Notes: generated by a model not told the origin, from the sequence alone. Numbered from the stretch's first letter, positions 27,476 through 38,703 are shown. The stretch: 64,000 bases of DNA from Sphingomonas panni (GCF_022664435.1 NZ_JAKREU010000002.1:248001-312000); one strand, 5' to 3'. Numbers and translations: made by a program.

Positions 27476-27850
27476 TCAATTCCGGCGCAGTTCGCGTAAA
27501 GCCTGCGCCCGTTCGTTCGTCATCCGCTCCATGCAGGAAAATCGGGCCAATGGCTGTGCGACACCGCCGCCATAGACCCCGCCTTCCCAACTGCATTGGT
27601 CGTCGCGCAGTTTCAGCCATGCGCGCTGGCTCTGCAACGCCGCGATGGCGAAACCGAAGCCTCCGCCGCGCGACTTGTCGTTCGTGTCGCGCAGCTTCAT
27701 CGCCGCATAGGTCGCGCGCCATTCGCGCGCCATCGCCGCGTCCGCCTCCTGCCAGCTGCGTTCGGCGCAAGCGTTGGCGAGCGCCTGGGTCGGCGCTTTC
27801 CCGCAATTGCCGCTGACGGCGTCGGCGAGGAGCAGGAGGCTCAGCAGCAT
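27476..27850 (-). CDS. LprI-like secreted protein (DUF1311)
   Basis: A 124-residue protein with a short hydrophobic N-terminus ([14 protein letters not shown]) and a lysozyme-inhibitor LprI-type domain: [43 protein letters not shown] and a final [18 protein letters not shown]. Four cysteines suggest disulfides in the periplasm. The start overlaps the bioB end by ten bases and lies 38 bases before pccA, so it is co-transcribed with genes it has no obvious functional tie to. Confidence 0.85.
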   Translation of the reverse strand: MLLSLLLLADAVSGNCGKAPTQALANACAERSWQEADAAMAREWRATYAAMKLRDTNDKSRGGGFGFAIAALQSQRAWLKLRDDQCSWEGGVYGGGVAQPLARFSCMERMTNERAQALRELRRN

Positions 27851-28964
27851 CCGCCCTTCCGCATCGGTTCCTCGGCAACCATCGGCGTCATCCCCAGCTT
27901 CGCCAGCAGCGCGGCATCGGCATCGTCGCCGGCATTGCCAGCGGTCAGCAGCCGGTCGCCGGTGAAGATCGAGTTCGCCCCGGCCATGAAGCACAAGGCC
28001 TGCGTGGCGTCCGACATGCTTTCGCGACCGGCCGACAGGCGGACCATGCTCATCGGCATCGTGATGCGGGCGACGGCGACGGTGCGGACGAATTCGATAT
28101 CGTCGATCTTGGCGAGCGGCGTGTCGGCCAGCATGTTGCCGAGCACCGTGCCCTTGACCGGGACCAGCGCGTTGACCGGCACGCTTTCGGGATGGCGCGG
28201 CAGCGTGGCGAGCGCATGGACGAAGCCGACCCGGTCGGCGCGCGTCTCACCCAGCCCGACAATGCCGCCGCTGCACACGTTGATACCCGCAGCGCGGACA
28301 TGCGCCAGCGTGTCGATCCGGTCCTCGAACGAGCGGGTCGAAATGACGTTGGCGTAGTTTTCGGGCGAGGTGTCGATGTTGTGGTTGTAGTAGTCCAGCC
28401 CTGCCGCCGCCAGCCGCTGTGCCTGATCGGGGGTCAGCATCCCCAGCGTCATGCAGGTTTCCATGCCCATCGCCCGGACACCCTCGACCATGGCGATGAC
28501 AGCGTCCATGTCGCGGTCCTTGGGGTTGCGCCATGCCGCGCCCATGCAGAAACGCTGCGACCCGGCCGCCTTTGCCTCGGCGGCAGACGCGAGCACCGCC
28601 TGCACCTCCATCAGCTTTTCAGCCTTCAGCTGCGTGTCCGCGCTGGCCGACTGCGAGCAATAGCCGCAGTCCTCCGGGCAGCCGCCGGTCTTGATCGACA
28701 GCAAGGTGCAGAGCTGAACCTGCCCGACCGCGTGGTGTGCGCGGTGGACGGTCTGGGCACGGTACATCAGTTCGTCGAAGGGCAGGTCGAAAAGGTCGGC
28801 GATCTCGGCGCGAGTCCAGTCCGTCCTCACTACACCCCTGTCATACCCCGGCGCAGGCCGGGGTCCGGTTGTGACTGGATTCGAAGGTGCCGCAACGTCC
28901 CCCAACTGGACCCCGGCCTGTGCCGGGGTACGGGTAGTTTCCGGGTGGGCGGCAGTCATCACAT

Positions 28965-28968
<4 letters not shown>
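27841..28968 (-). CDS. bioB: Biotin synthase with repeat-encoded N-terminal insertion
   Basis: A 375-residue radical-SAM enzyme inserting sulfur into dethiobiotin. The [4Fe-4S] motif is CPEDCGYC (C97, C101, C104), 44 residues further from the start than C53 in E. coli. The excess is explained by about 30 residues (roughly 13-42) read from a palindromic element. The ATG at 28968 overlaps the mcm stop by four bases, supporting it as the original start. A GTG just after the element (about 28829, AGGGG upstream) would give a protein of normal length. Co-location with pccA fits biotin supply to the carboxylase. Confidence 0.95.
28843..28931. repeat. Two-armed palindrome inside the bioB 5' coding region
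   Basis: Arms 28843-28870 and 28904-28931 are complementary at most positions with a 33-base spacer. In bioB it encodes residues of about 13-42, including [10 protein letters not shown] and [11 protein letters not shown]. Same family as the pccA element. Confidence 0.88.
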
Positions 28969-31094
<2,126 letters not shown>

Positions 31095-31142
31095 GCCATG
31101 GTCCCTATCGCCGGACGGGGGGTGAAGTCGAGGCAGGTCATG

Positions 31143-31919
31143 TCAGGCTCCGGTAAAACGGGGAGTACGCTTGGTGAGGAAGGCGGTGCCGCCCTCCACC
31201 GCATCGCTGGTCGCGCGGGCGTTACGCTGAGCGTCCGCTTCGCGCGCCATTGCCGCAGGATAGTCATGGTCGAGGGCATAGGCGAGGTTGCGGCGCATCA
31301 GGCCGAGCGCGATGGTCGGTCCTGCCGCTAGCCGGCGGGCAAGCGCCAGTGCTTCATCGTCGAGCGTGGGACCGTCGACGACGGCGTGGATCATGCCCCA
31401 GTCGAGCGCGGTGGCGGCGGGCACCCGTTCGCCCAGCAGCATCATCCGCGCGGCACGGGCGCGGCCGATCAGGCGGGGGAGCATCCAGCTGGCTCCGCCA
31501 TCGGGCACGAGGCCGATATTGACGAACGCCTGCAGGAAATAGGCATCGTCGGCGGCGACGCAGAAATCGGCGGCAAGCGCGAGGCTGCACCCGATTCCCG
31601 CCGCCGCCCCGCGCACCGCGCTGACGACCGGCACGGGCAGATCGGCAATCGCCTGTAGCGTCGGGTTATAGTGATTGGTCAGCGCGGCGTGGGTCATGGC
31701 CGGGGCGTCGTCGCCGCACAGCGCCGCCATCACGTCCGCGCCCGAACAGAAGGCACGCCCTGCCCCGGTCAGCAAGACCGCGCGAGCACCGTCGAGGTCG
31801 GCCAGCGCCGCGCGGATCGCATCGAACATCGCGGGCGGCGCGGCATTCAGCCGGTCGGGCCGGTCGAGCGTGATGCGCAGCACGTCGCCGTCGCGCGTCA
31901 CCTGAATTTCTCCTGCCAT
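31143..31919 (-). CDS. Enoyl-CoA hydratase/isomerase family protein
   Basis: A 258-residue crotonase-fold protein. Core motifs are DRPDRLNAAPPAMFDAIRAAL, AFCSGADVMAA and the oxyanion-hole region VVSAVRGAAAGIGCSLALAADFCVAADDAYFLQAFVNIGLVPDGGASWML, which retains the Asp-Gly at the usual catalytic stretch. Probably a 2-(1,2-epoxyphenylacetyl)-CoA isomerase or general hydratase, substrate unknown. GGAGAG precedes ATG 31919. First gene of the minus-strand ech-mcm-bioB-lprI-pccA run. Confidence 0.9.
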   Translation of the reverse strand: MAGEIQVTRDGDVLRITLDRPDRLNAAPPAMFDAIRAALADLDGARAVLLTGAGRAFCSGADVMAALCGDDAPAMTHAALTNHYNPTLQAIADLPVPVVSAVRGAAAGIGCSLALAADFCVAADDAYFLQAFVNIGLVPDGGASWMLPRLIGRARAARMMLLGERVPAATALDWGMIHAVVDGPTLDDEALALARRLAAGPTIALGLMRRNLAYALDHDYPAAMAREADAQRNARATSDAVEGGTAFLTKRTPRFTGA

Positions 31920-32048
31920 CGAATCGCTCTCCCGTATCTTTTGATACGGTTTGCGGAAAGGACGCCGCGATTGCCAGCCCAAACGCCAACCGACAAAAGG
32001 CGAGGCGGAGTTGCCCCCGCCGCGCGCGCCCTTGCCGTAGCGACAGGC

Positions 32049-33035
32049 CTACCAGAAAATATCGTACTCGACGTCGACCACCTGGCCAGAACGGACGTCC
32101 ACCAGCAGCGCGTCATTATAATAGCGCACCCAGCGATACGGCCCCCACACTTCGGGCAGGCGATAATAGAAGGGGTCGTTGATCCAGTAGTTCGACCCGA
32201 ACAGGAACGAGTTCAGCCGCACCCCGACGCCGAACCGGCGATAGCCATAGCTCCAGCCCGATGGGGCATAATAGCGCGGCAGGCGGTAGAGGCCCCGATT
32301 CTGCTGGCGATAGCGGCCCCAGTCATAGCGGTCGTCCCGCCGCCAGCCGCGATCCCATTGGCCGCCGCGTTCCCAGCGATTGCCACGATCCCAGTCGCGG
32401 TCGCCGCGGTTCCAGTCGTCCCGGCCCCAGCCGCGGTCGCGGGTGTCGCGATCCCAGCCGCCATTCTGCTGTTCGCGGCGCCATTGTTCGCGGCGCCACT
32501 GGTCCCGCCGTTCGCGCTCCAGCTGACCCCGGCCGTCGGTACGCGGCCAGTCGCGGCGCAGCGCTTCGCGGTCGATCTGCCCCTGCGCATCGCGCGGCGG
32601 GGTGCGGAAATCGCGGTCCGGGCGTGGTGCCGGCGAAGGTTCAGGCCGCCAGTCGCGTCCGCCACGATCACCCCGCTGCCAATCGCGGCGCAACGCTTCG
32701 CGATCGACCTGCCCGTCGCCATCGCGCGGCGGGCGGGGCCGGTCGAAGCCGCCACGATCGCCCCGTTCGCCACGATCCTGCCAACGGGGGCCGTCGCCGC
32801 CACGTTGCGGTTCGTTGCGCCGTTCTTCCATGCGCGGACGTTCCGGGCGCGGCTGTGGTGCTTCGACGCGGATGTCGTTGCGGAATTCGGCACGCGCACC
32901 GGGGGTTTCGCCACCGGGTCCGCGTTCGATGCGCTCGCCACGGGGTCCGCGAAATTCCGGTTCGGCCTGGGCCATGGCCGCCGTCGGGACCAGCGCCGAC
33001 ACGCTCAACAAGGCCAGCAGGAAACGGCTCTTCAT
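32049..33035 (-). CDS. RcnB-family periplasmic protein with long Arg/Asp/Gly-rich region
   Basis: A 328-residue protein with a signal peptide (MKSRFLLALLSVSALVPTAAMAQA) and a C-terminal RcnB-like domain (about residues 250-328) with NSFLFGSNYWINDPFYYRLPEVWGPYRWVRYYNDALLVDVRSGQVVDV. Between them lie about 200 residues dominated by R, D, G, W and P, including two related units (DGQVDREALRRDWQRGD and QGQIDREALRRDWPRTD) and a tract of R/W/D repeats. RcnB proteins take part in nickel/cobalt homeostasis in E. coli. Here the metal role is inferred only from the domain. No rcnA or rcnR neighbour. Confidence 0.85.
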   Translation of the reverse strand: MKSRFLLALLSVSALVPTAAMAQAEPEFRGPRGERIERGPGGETPGARAEFRNDIRVEAPQPRPERPRMEERRNEPQRGGDGPRWQDRGERGDRGGFDRPRPPRDGDGQVDREALRRDWQRGDRGGRDWRPEPSPAPRPDRDFRTPPRDAQGQIDREALRRDWPRTDGRGQLERERRDQWRREQWRREQQNGGWDRDTRDRGWGRDDWNRGDRDWDRGNRWERGGQWDRGWRRDDRYDWGRYRQQNRGLYRLPRYYAPSGWSYGYRRFGVGVRLNSFLFGSNYWINDPFYYRLPEVWGPYRWVRYYNDALLVDVRSGQVVDVEYDIFW

Positions 33036-33141
33036 TGTCTGCCTCCACCGCCGGAAGTCGCCGGCTACGATGGATGCGGTTTATTACGCCTGCGATCAAC
33101 CGTTGCTGAATGGCGGTGACAGCCAATTGAAAGAATAGGCG

Positions 33142-33684
33142 CTACTTGGTTGGCGGGGTCAGCGCCGGCGTTTCGCGGGCTGCCTCCGCCCGGTCGATGC
33201 CGGGGCGCGGCGGGGGTGCCAGCGTCGCATCGCCGCGCGCGGCGGCGGCGGCCTGTCGCACCGCGTCGATCAGGCGCGGATAGATGCCGCAACGGCACAG
33301 ATGGTTGAGCGCGGCGGCAATATCCGCGTCGCTCGGGTCGCGGTTCTGGCGCAGCAACGCGACCGTCGCCATGACGAAGCCCGGGATGCAGAAACCGCAT
33401 TGCACGACCTGCGCCGCAAGGAACGCGGCCTGCACCGGATGGCTGCGGTCGCGGGCCAGCCCCTCAATCGTGGTGACGAAGGTTCCCTCCAGGCTGCCGA
33501 TGGTGACCTGGCAGGACTTTACCGCGCGCCCGTCGACATCGACGGTACACGCCCCGCAATGTCCGGTGCCACAGCCATATTTGGTGCCGGTCAGGTTCGA
33601 CACGTCGCGCAACGCCCAGAGCAAAGGCGTGTCCGGGTCGAGCCGATATTCCTGCGGCAGGTTGTTGACGGTGAAACGGCTCAT
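33142..33684 (-). CDS. (2Fe-2S) small subunit of a molybdenum hydroxylase (IorA-like), orphan
   Basis: A 180-residue protein with the two-cluster arrangement of xanthine dehydrogenase-family small subunits. The plant-ferredoxin part has GCGTGHCGAC (C38, C43, C46) plus C58. The helical part has QCGFC (C96, C99) and CRCG (C130, C132). All eight ligands are present. It resembles the isoquinoline 1-oxidoreductase alpha subunit. The C-terminus has a Pro/Ala-rich extension. The large molybdopterin subunit normally next to it is not in this window. Start ATG 33684. Confidence 0.9.
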   Translation of the reverse strand: MSRFTVNNLPQEYRLDPDTPLLWALRDVSNLTGTKYGCGTGHCGACTVDVDGRAVKSCQVTIGSLEGTFVTTIEGLARDRSHPVQAAFLAAQVVQCGFCIPGFVMATVALLRQNRDPSDADIAAALNHLCRCGIYPRLIDAVRQAAAAARGDATLAPPPRPGIDRAEAARETPALTPPTK

Positions 33685-33787
33685 GCGGGCGACCTTGTAG
33701 GGGCTTGGCCCCCGCGACGCCAAGTCGAAACGCGTCGTTTCCCGGCGTGGTCTTGAGTCCGGGGGGTCGGCGCGCGAGGTTTGGCCG

Positions 33788-34585
33788 ATGACCCTCCCTA
33801 CCCTGTTCGTGCCGCATGGCGGCGGCCCCTGCTTCTTCCTGAACCCCGGTCAGGCACCCGACCCGATGTGGCGGCCGATGCAGGCCTATCTGGCCGGGCT
33901 GATCGATTCGCTGCCCGAGCGGCCACGTGCGATCGTGATGATCTCCGGCCATTGGGAGGCGGATCGCCCGACCGTCCATGTCGGCGAACGCCCGGATCTG
34001 CTGTTCGACTATTACGGCTTTCCCGAACATACCTATCAACTCCGCTGGGATGCGTCGGGCGCACCGGACGTGGCGCGACGGGCAGCGGCGCTGCTGGAAG
34101 ATGCGGGCTTCGCCACCGCCGAGGAAGCGACGCGTGGCTGGGACCATGGCGTGTTCATCCCGATGATGGTCGCGGTGCCGGATGCCGACATACCGCTGGT
34201 GCAGCTGTCGCTCGACCGCGCGCTCGATCCCGCAACGCATATCGCGATGGGTCGGGCGCTGGCCCCGCTGCGCGACGAGGGGGTGCTGATTATCGGATCG
34301 GGCATGAGCTTCCACAATCTGCGGGCACGCGGGCCGGCCGTCACACCGATCGCGGACGAATGGGATGCCGCGCTGACCGCCGCCGTGACCGACCCCGATC
34401 CCGTCCGCCGTGCCGACCGGGTCGCAGCGTGGGAAAGCCTGCACCACGCCCGTTTCGCGCATCCCGAGGCGGAGCATCTGCTGCCGCTCATGGTCGCGCT
34501 CGGGGCCGGCGGCAACGGCCCGGCGGTTCGCGACTATCGCGATGTCGTGATGGGCTGGATCGTGTCGGGCTATCGCTTCGGGTGA
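33788..34585 (+). CDS. LigB/DODA-type extradiol ring-opening dioxygenase
   Basis: A 265-residue member of the class III extradiol dioxygenase family (DODA/YgiD branch). Likely metal ligands are in VPHGGGP (H10) and ISGHWE (H55), with WDHGVFIPMMVAVPDADIPLVQLSLDRALDP and IIGSGMSFHNLRA later in the chain. Such enzymes open catechol-type rings using a non-haem metal. The true substrate is unknown. Divergent from the orphan iron-sulfur subunit. Start ATG at 33788. It ends 76 bases before pccB. Confidence 0.88.
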   Translation: MTLPTLFVPHGGGPCFFLNPGQAPDPMWRPMQAYLAGLIDSLPERPRAIVMISGHWEADRPTVHVGERPDLLFDYYGFPEHTYQLRWDASGAPDVARRAAALLEDAGFATAEEATRGWDHGVFIPMMVAVPDADIPLVQLSLDRALDPATHIAMGRALAPLRDEGVLIIGSGMSFHNLRARGPAVTPIADEWDAALTAAVTDPDPVRRADRVAAWESLHHARFAHPEAEHLLPLMVALGAGGNGPAVRDYRDVVMGWIVSGYRFG

Positions 34586-34661
34586 CGCAAGAATGTTGCG
34601 CTAGTGCCCTTCCTGCTGGCACAAGGGCGGAAACGCCCGACCAACGGGCCAAGGAGAGACG

Positions 34662-36188
34662 ATGCTCGAAGCACTCGAAGCGCTGGAAAAACGCCGCGCG
34701 GCGGCGCGGGCCGGCGGCGGGGAAAAGCGGGTCGCGGCGCAACATGCCAAGGGCAAGCTGACCGCGCGCGAACGGCTGGACGTGTTCCTCGACGAAGGGT
34801 CGTTCGAGGAACTCGACATGTATGTCGAACATAACTGCGTCGATTTCGGAATGCCCGATCAGGTGATCCCGGGCGATGGCGTGGTCACCGGATCGGGCAC
34901 GGTCAACGGCCGGCTCGTCTATGTCTTCAGCCAGGATTTCACGGTTTTCGGCGGGTCGCTTTCGGAACGGCACGCGCAGAAAATCTGCAAGATCATGGAC
35001 ATGGCGATGAAGGTCGGCGCACCGGTCATCGGCCTGAACGACTCGGGCGGCGCCCGCATCCAGGAGGGCGTCGCGTCGCTGGGCGGCTATGCCGAGGTGT
35101 TCCAGCGCAACGTGCTTGCCAGCGGCGTGGTGCCGCAGCTCAGCCTCATCATGGGACCGTGCGCGGGCGGCGCGGTTTACTCGCCCGCCATGACCGACTT
35201 CATCTTCATGGTGAAGGATTCGAGCTACATGTTCGTGACCGGCCCGGACGTGGTGAAGACGGTGACGAACGAAGTCGTGACCCAGGAGGAACTGGGCGGC
35301 GCGATCACCCATACGACCAAGTCGTCGGTCGCCGACTGCGCGTTCGAGAATGACATCGAGGCGTTGCTGGCGGCGCGGGACTTTGTCGATTTCCTGCCGG
35401 CCAACAATCGTACCGGCGTGCCAGAACGGCCGAGCGACGATCCGTGGGACCGCACGGAACCCAGCCTCGACACGCTGATTCCGCCCAGCGCCAACCAGCC
35501 ATATGACATGCACGAACTGATCGTGCGAACGCTGGACGATGGCGATTTCTTCGAGCTGCAGCCGGCGCATGCGGGCAACATCATTATCGGCTTCGGCCGG
35601 ATCGAGGGGCGGACGGTCGGCGTGGTCGCCAACCAGCCGATGGTGCTGGCCGGATGCCTGGACATCAATTCGTCGAAGAAGGCGGCGCGGTTCGTGCGCT
35701 TCTGCGACGCGTTCGAGATCCCGATCGTGACCTTCGTCGACGTGCCGGGCTTCCTACCGGGCGTGGGCCAAGAGCATTCGGGCATCATCAAGCATGGCGC
35801 GAAGCTGCTGTTCGCCTATGCCGAGGCGACGGTGCCGAAGATCACGGTCATCACCCGCAAGGCCTATGGCGGTGCATATGACGTGATGGCGTCGAAGCAT
35901 CTGCGCGGCGACCTGAACTATGCCTGGCCCACCGCCGAGATCGCGGTGATGGGGGCCAAGGGCGCGGTCGAGATCATCTTCCGGTCGAAGGACCCCGCCG
36001 AGGTCGCGGCGCGGACGGCGGAATATGAGGCGCGCTTCGCCAACCCGTTCGTCGCGGCGAGCAAGGGGTTCATCGACGAGGTGATCCTGCCGCATTCCAC
36101 CCGCCGCCGGGTGGCGCTGGGCTTGCGCAAGCTTCGGAACAAGAAGCTGGAGAACCCGTGGAAGAAGCATGACAACATCCCCCTATGA
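34662..36188 (+). CDS. pccB: Propionyl-CoA carboxylase beta subunit
   Basis: A 508-residue carboxyltransferase that moves CO2 from biotin to propionyl-CoA. Visible are [47 protein letters not shown], the oxyanion segment [31 protein letters not shown] and the second crotonase domain with [26 protein letters not shown] and [13 protein letters not shown]. The region matches PccB rather than AccD. AAGGAGAG precedes the ATG. Its partner pccA lies on the opposite strand about 7 kb away. The end overlaps the TfoX-C gene by 20 bases. Confidence 0.97.
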   Translation: MLEALEALEKRRAAARAGGGEKRVAAQHAKGKLTARERLDVFLDEGSFEELDMYVEHNCVDFGMPDQVIPGDGVVTGSGTVNGRLVYVFSQDFTVFGGSLSERHAQKICKIMDMAMKVGAPVIGLNDSGGARIQEGVASLGGYAEVFQRNVLASGVVPQLSLIMGPCAGGAVYSPAMTDFIFMVKDSSYMFVTGPDVVKTVTNEVVTQEELGGAITHTTKSSVADCAFENDIEALLAARDFVDFLPANNRTGVPERPSDDPWDRTEPSLDTLIPPSANQPYDMHELIVRTLDDGDFFELQPAHAGNIIIGFGRIEGRTVGVVANQPMVLAGCLDINSSKKAARFVRFCDAFEIPIVTFVDVPGFLPGVGQEHSGIIKHGAKLLFAYAEATVPKITVITRKAYGGAYDVMASKHLRGDLNYAWPTAEIAVMGAKGAVEIIFRSKDPAEVAARTAEYEARFANPFVAASKGFIDEVILPHSTRRRVALGLRKLRNKKLENPWKKHDNIPL

Positions 36189-36474
36189 CGACGACCGGCT
36201 GACGCGATTGACCGCGTTGCGCAACGTCGCCGCCAAGAGTGCGGGTTGGATGATCGAGGTCGGCGTCGATACGCCCGAGCGGCTGGCGGAACTTGGCGCG
36301 GTCGAGACCTATTGCCGGATGAAGGCCGCGCATCCGCGCGAGGTGAGCCTGTGCGCGGTCTGGGCATTGCAGGGCGCGATCGACGATGTGCCGACCTCCC
36401 GCCTGTCCGCTAAGACGAAGCAGGCGCTGAAGGATACGGTCGCCGAGCGCCGGTGCGAGGCGCATGATGCGTAA
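36169..36474 (+). CDS. TfoX C-terminal domain protein
   Basis: A 101-residue helical protein resembling the stand-alone TfoX/Sxy C-terminal domain: [63 protein letters not shown], with [11 protein letters not shown] in place of the usual LPNLGPKSAEWL helix pair. It probably has a DNA- or protein-binding helix-hairpin-helix fold. Overlaps pccB upstream (20 bases) and the next gene downstream (11 bases). No competence genes are nearby, so function is unassigned. Confidence 0.8.
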   Translation: MTTSPYDDDRLTRLTALRNVAAKSAGWMIEVGVDTPERLAELGAVETYCRMKAAHPREVSLCAVWALQGAIDDVPTSRLSAKTKQALKDTVAERRCEAHDA

Positions 36475-37207
36475 GCTGCTGGTCGCGCTGGCCTTCGCCG
36501 TACTGGCGGTCGTTGCCGTGCTGGGCTGGATGCGACCCCGCGAGGCAGTCTCTCCTGCGCCGCCTACTGCGACGCCGACCCCTGCCCCGACGGCCACTCT
36601 ATCGGGAAAGGACCGGTTGGCGGCTGCGGTGGCGGTGGCGTTCAAGGACGGCCGCGCGCGGACCGACGAGGGCGGGCAACGCTATACGTTCGACGACGAC
36701 AAGCTGGTCGATACGCCGTTCGGCCCGGTGCTCATCAGCGAGGGATCGGTGGTCGATCCCGGCCATGCCAGCGCCGGGCGGATCGATATCGCCTATCTGC
36801 GGCCCGAGGGGAACGGATTCACGCTGGTCCGTAACTATCCGGCGGCGGCGATCGCCGGCAGCTTCGGGCGGTTGAGCGGCTGGCAGGTCGATGACCGTTT
36901 CGCCGACATGCCGACGCTCAGGACCGAGGGCGGCTTTACCGGACAGGGCATCACCTGTTCGGCGGTGGTGTTGACCGAACTGCGCCCGACCGGCCCGGTC
37001 GAGATGGCGCAGGTGCCGATCGGCGTCGACAATACCGGGTCGGCCCTGCCGGGGGCCGACGATTCGGTCGAAGGCAGCTTCACCGACATTCGCCGCAACC
37101 AGGGCTTTGCCGTCCGCTATTCGGGCAGCAAGGCGTTCACCGATCGCTGGGAACGCAAGGGCGACCGCTACGTCCCGATCGGCCCCAGCCAAGTACCGGA
37201 GTGTTGA
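36464..37207 (+). CDS. Hypothetical membrane-anchored periplasmic protein
   Basis: A 247-residue protein not recognised as a known family. It has an N-terminal transmembrane or uncleaved signal helix ([22 protein letters not shown]), a Pro/Thr/Ala linker of about 25 residues, and a globular domain rich in beta strands (PFGPVLISEGSVVDPGHASAGRIDIAYLRPEG ... FAVRYSGSKAFTDRWERKGDRYVPIGPSQVPEC). Two ATGs in a row begin it. It sits between the TfoX-C gene and the epimerase in one plus-strand unit. Confidence 0.7.
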   Translation: MMRKLLVALAFAVLAVVAVLGWMRPREAVSPAPPTATPTPAPTATLSGKDRLAAAVAVAFKDGRARTDEGGQRYTFDDDKLVDTPFGPVLISEGSVVDPGHASAGRIDIAYLRPEGNGFTLVRNYPAAAIAGSFGRLSGWQVDDRFADMPTLRTEGGFTGQGITCSAVVLTELRPTGPVEMAQVPIGVDNTGSALPGADDSVEGSFTDIRRNQGFAVRYSGSKAFTDRWERKGDRYVPIGPSQVPEC

Positions 37208-37211
37208 TCCG

Positions 37212-37625
37212 ATGGCCCTCGGCCGATTGAACCATGTCGGCGTCGCGACGCCCTCCATCGAAGCATCGATCGCGATGTATCGGGACCTGTTGGGGGCCGA
37301 TGCCATCGGCGAACCGTTCGACTTGCCCGCGCAGGGGGTGAAGGTCTGCTTCATCGATGCACCCAATACGCAGATCGAACTGATCGAACCCTATGATGCC
37401 GCCTCTCCCATCGCCGGGTTCCTGGCAAAGAACCCGGCGGGCGGGCAGCATCATCTGTGTTTCGAGGTGGCGGACATCGATGCCGCCGTGGCGCACCTGA
37501 CCGCCAAGGGCGCGCGGGTGCTGGGGAAGCCGCGGATCGGGGCGCATGGCACGCCGATCGTGTTCGTCCATCCGCGCGACATGGGCGGGGTGCTGATCGA
37601 GCTTATGGAGACGCCGGAGCATTGA
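37212..37625 (+). CDS. mce: Methylmalonyl-CoA epimerase
   Basis: A 137-residue vicinal-oxygen-chelate enzyme interconverting (S)- and (R)-methylmalonyl-CoA, the step between PccAB and the mutase. Metal ligands and motifs appear in GRLNHVGVATPSIEASIAMYRDLLGA, TQIELIEP, GGQHHLCFEVADIDAA and GVLIELMETPEH. Start ATG 37212 is five bases after the previous stop. The longer upstream frame is not used. Completes the propionyl-CoA to succinyl-CoA set in this window. Confidence 0.95.
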   Translation: MALGRLNHVGVATPSIEASIAMYRDLLGADAIGEPFDLPAQGVKVCFIDAPNTQIELIEPYDAASPIAGFLAKNPAGGQHHLCFEVADIDAAVAHLTAKGARVLGKPRIGAHGTPIVFVHPRDMGGVLIELMETPEH

Positions 37626-37635
37626 TCCTGCAATC

Positions 37636-37732
37636 CGTCATCCCGGCGGAGGCCGGGATCCATGGACGCGAGCGGGTTCGATATAGCCGATAGCCCCCGA
37701 CACAATGGATTCCGGCCTTCGCCGGAATGACG
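37636..37732. repeat. Two-armed palindrome after mce
   Basis: Arms 37636-37663 and 37705-37732 are largely complementary with a 41-base spacer. It begins 10 bases after the mce stop and fills most of the 162-bp gap before the 2OG-oxygenase gene. It could double as a terminator for mce. Confidence 0.88.
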
Positions 37733-37787
37733 ACGGGAGTATCCATCCCCCTCGACACTCCCGCCCCTATCTGGTTGAACGCGGGCC

Positions 37788-38480
37788 ATGAATACGCCTG
37801 TCCGTAAAGCGCCCGGTGGCCCCTCCCACGTCCGGGCGGAATGGGGTCGCTCGGTCGAGGCGACGCTGAGCGCCGTTCCCGGCATCCGCCGCGCCAAGAC
37901 CGATGGGGCAGTCATCTTCGCGCTGACCGACTTCCTGTCGGAGGAAGAATGCGACATGCTGATGGCGACGATCGACGCCGGTCGCCGCAAATCGACGTTG
38001 CTCACATCCACCAACGACCCCAATTTCCGTACCAGCGACAGTTGCGACCTCGATCGTTGGCACCCGTTGCTCCAGCCGATCGATGAGAAGATCGCGCACC
38101 TTCTGGGCATTCCGCCCGAGCATGGCGAGACGATACAGGGGCAGCGTTATGCTCCGGGGCAGCAGTTCCGGGCGCATAACGACTATTTCAACGAGAATGA
38201 GGGCTATTGGGCGTCGATGGCGGTGCAGGGCGGGCAGCGGACCTGGACGGCGATGATCTATCTGAACGAGGTCGAACAGGGTGGTGCGACCTGGTTCCCG
38301 CAGGCCGGGGTCCGCTTCAATCCGCGACCGGGGATGCTGGTCGCGTGGAACAACATGAACGCCGATGGCAGCCCCAACCAGACGACGCTGCACGAGGGCA
38401 TGGCCGTGGTCGAAGGGACCAAATATATCATCACGAAATGGTTTCGCGAACGGCCCTGGACCCCGACGATCGAGCCGTAA
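37788..38480 (+). CDS. 2-oxoglutarate/Fe(II) oxygenase (prolyl 4-hydroxylase type)
   Basis: A 230-residue double-stranded beta-helix dioxygenase. The iron triad is H130 and D132 in RAHNDYF and H202 in TLHEGMAV. K212 in GTKYIITKWFRERPW is placed to bind 2-oxoglutarate. The layout resembles P4H alpha-subunit-like enzymes of proteobacteria. No signal peptide. The substrate protein is unknown, but proline-rich tails exist nearby (for example NuoC). Flanked on both sides by palindromes. Confidence 0.9.
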   Translation: MNTPVRKAPGGPSHVRAEWGRSVEATLSAVPGIRRAKTDGAVIFALTDFLSEEECDMLMATIDAGRRKSTLLTSTNDPNFRTSDSCDLDRWHPLLQPIDEKIAHLLGIPPEHGETIQGQRYAPGQQFRAHNDYFNENEGYWASMAVQGGQRTWTAMIYLNEVEQGGATWFPQAGVRFNPRPGMLVAWNNMNADGSPNQTTLHEGMAVVEGTKYIITKWFRERPWTPTIEP

Positions 38481-38487
38481 AATCGGT

Positions 38488-38513
38488 CAAAGTTCACTAA
38501 GTTCACACTCGCC
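38488..38513. repeat. 26-bp dispersed repeat, copy 2
   Basis: Exact match to 8187-8212. It starts eight bases after the 2OG-oxygenase stop and precedes a two-armed palindrome, whereas copy 1 also precedes palindromes on its plus-strand side. The shared order suggests the 26-mer travels with, or marks, the palindromic units. Confidence 0.75.
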
Positions 38514-38551
38514 ACACTTTGGTGGCGGTTCGTCATCTCCCCCTTTTACCA

Positions 38552-38635
38552 CGTCGCTCTGGACTTGAGCCGGGGTCCCGCTTGCTCGCGATCGGTGGAG
38601 AAGAAGCGGGACCCCGGGTCGAGCCCGGGGTGACG
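38552..38635. repeat. Two-armed palindrome after the 2OG-oxygenase gene
   Basis: Left arm around 38552-38583 and right arm around 38604-38635 are imperfect reverse complements. The right arm contains a strong ACCCCGGG...CCCGGGGT hairpin and ends in TGACGA. The 223-bp gap 38481-38703 holds only this and the 26-bp repeat. Confidence 0.8.
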
Positions 38636-38703
38636 ATGGTGGCTGATGACGCGGCTGTAGGAAAGCCGAAAGCAGGCGGCGGGCTGCGCCCCGCCCCAGC
38701 CCC

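Noticed and set aside
31671..33119. A 482-codon plus-strand frame opposite the RcnB-like gene
   Set aside because: Low-complexity P/A/I-rich product is the antisense of the Arg/Asp/Gly tract; no start signal.
36169..36188. Overlap of pccB and TfoX-C genes as a frameshift or sequencing error
   Set aside because: Both proteins are complete with normal ends; short overlaps are common in this window.
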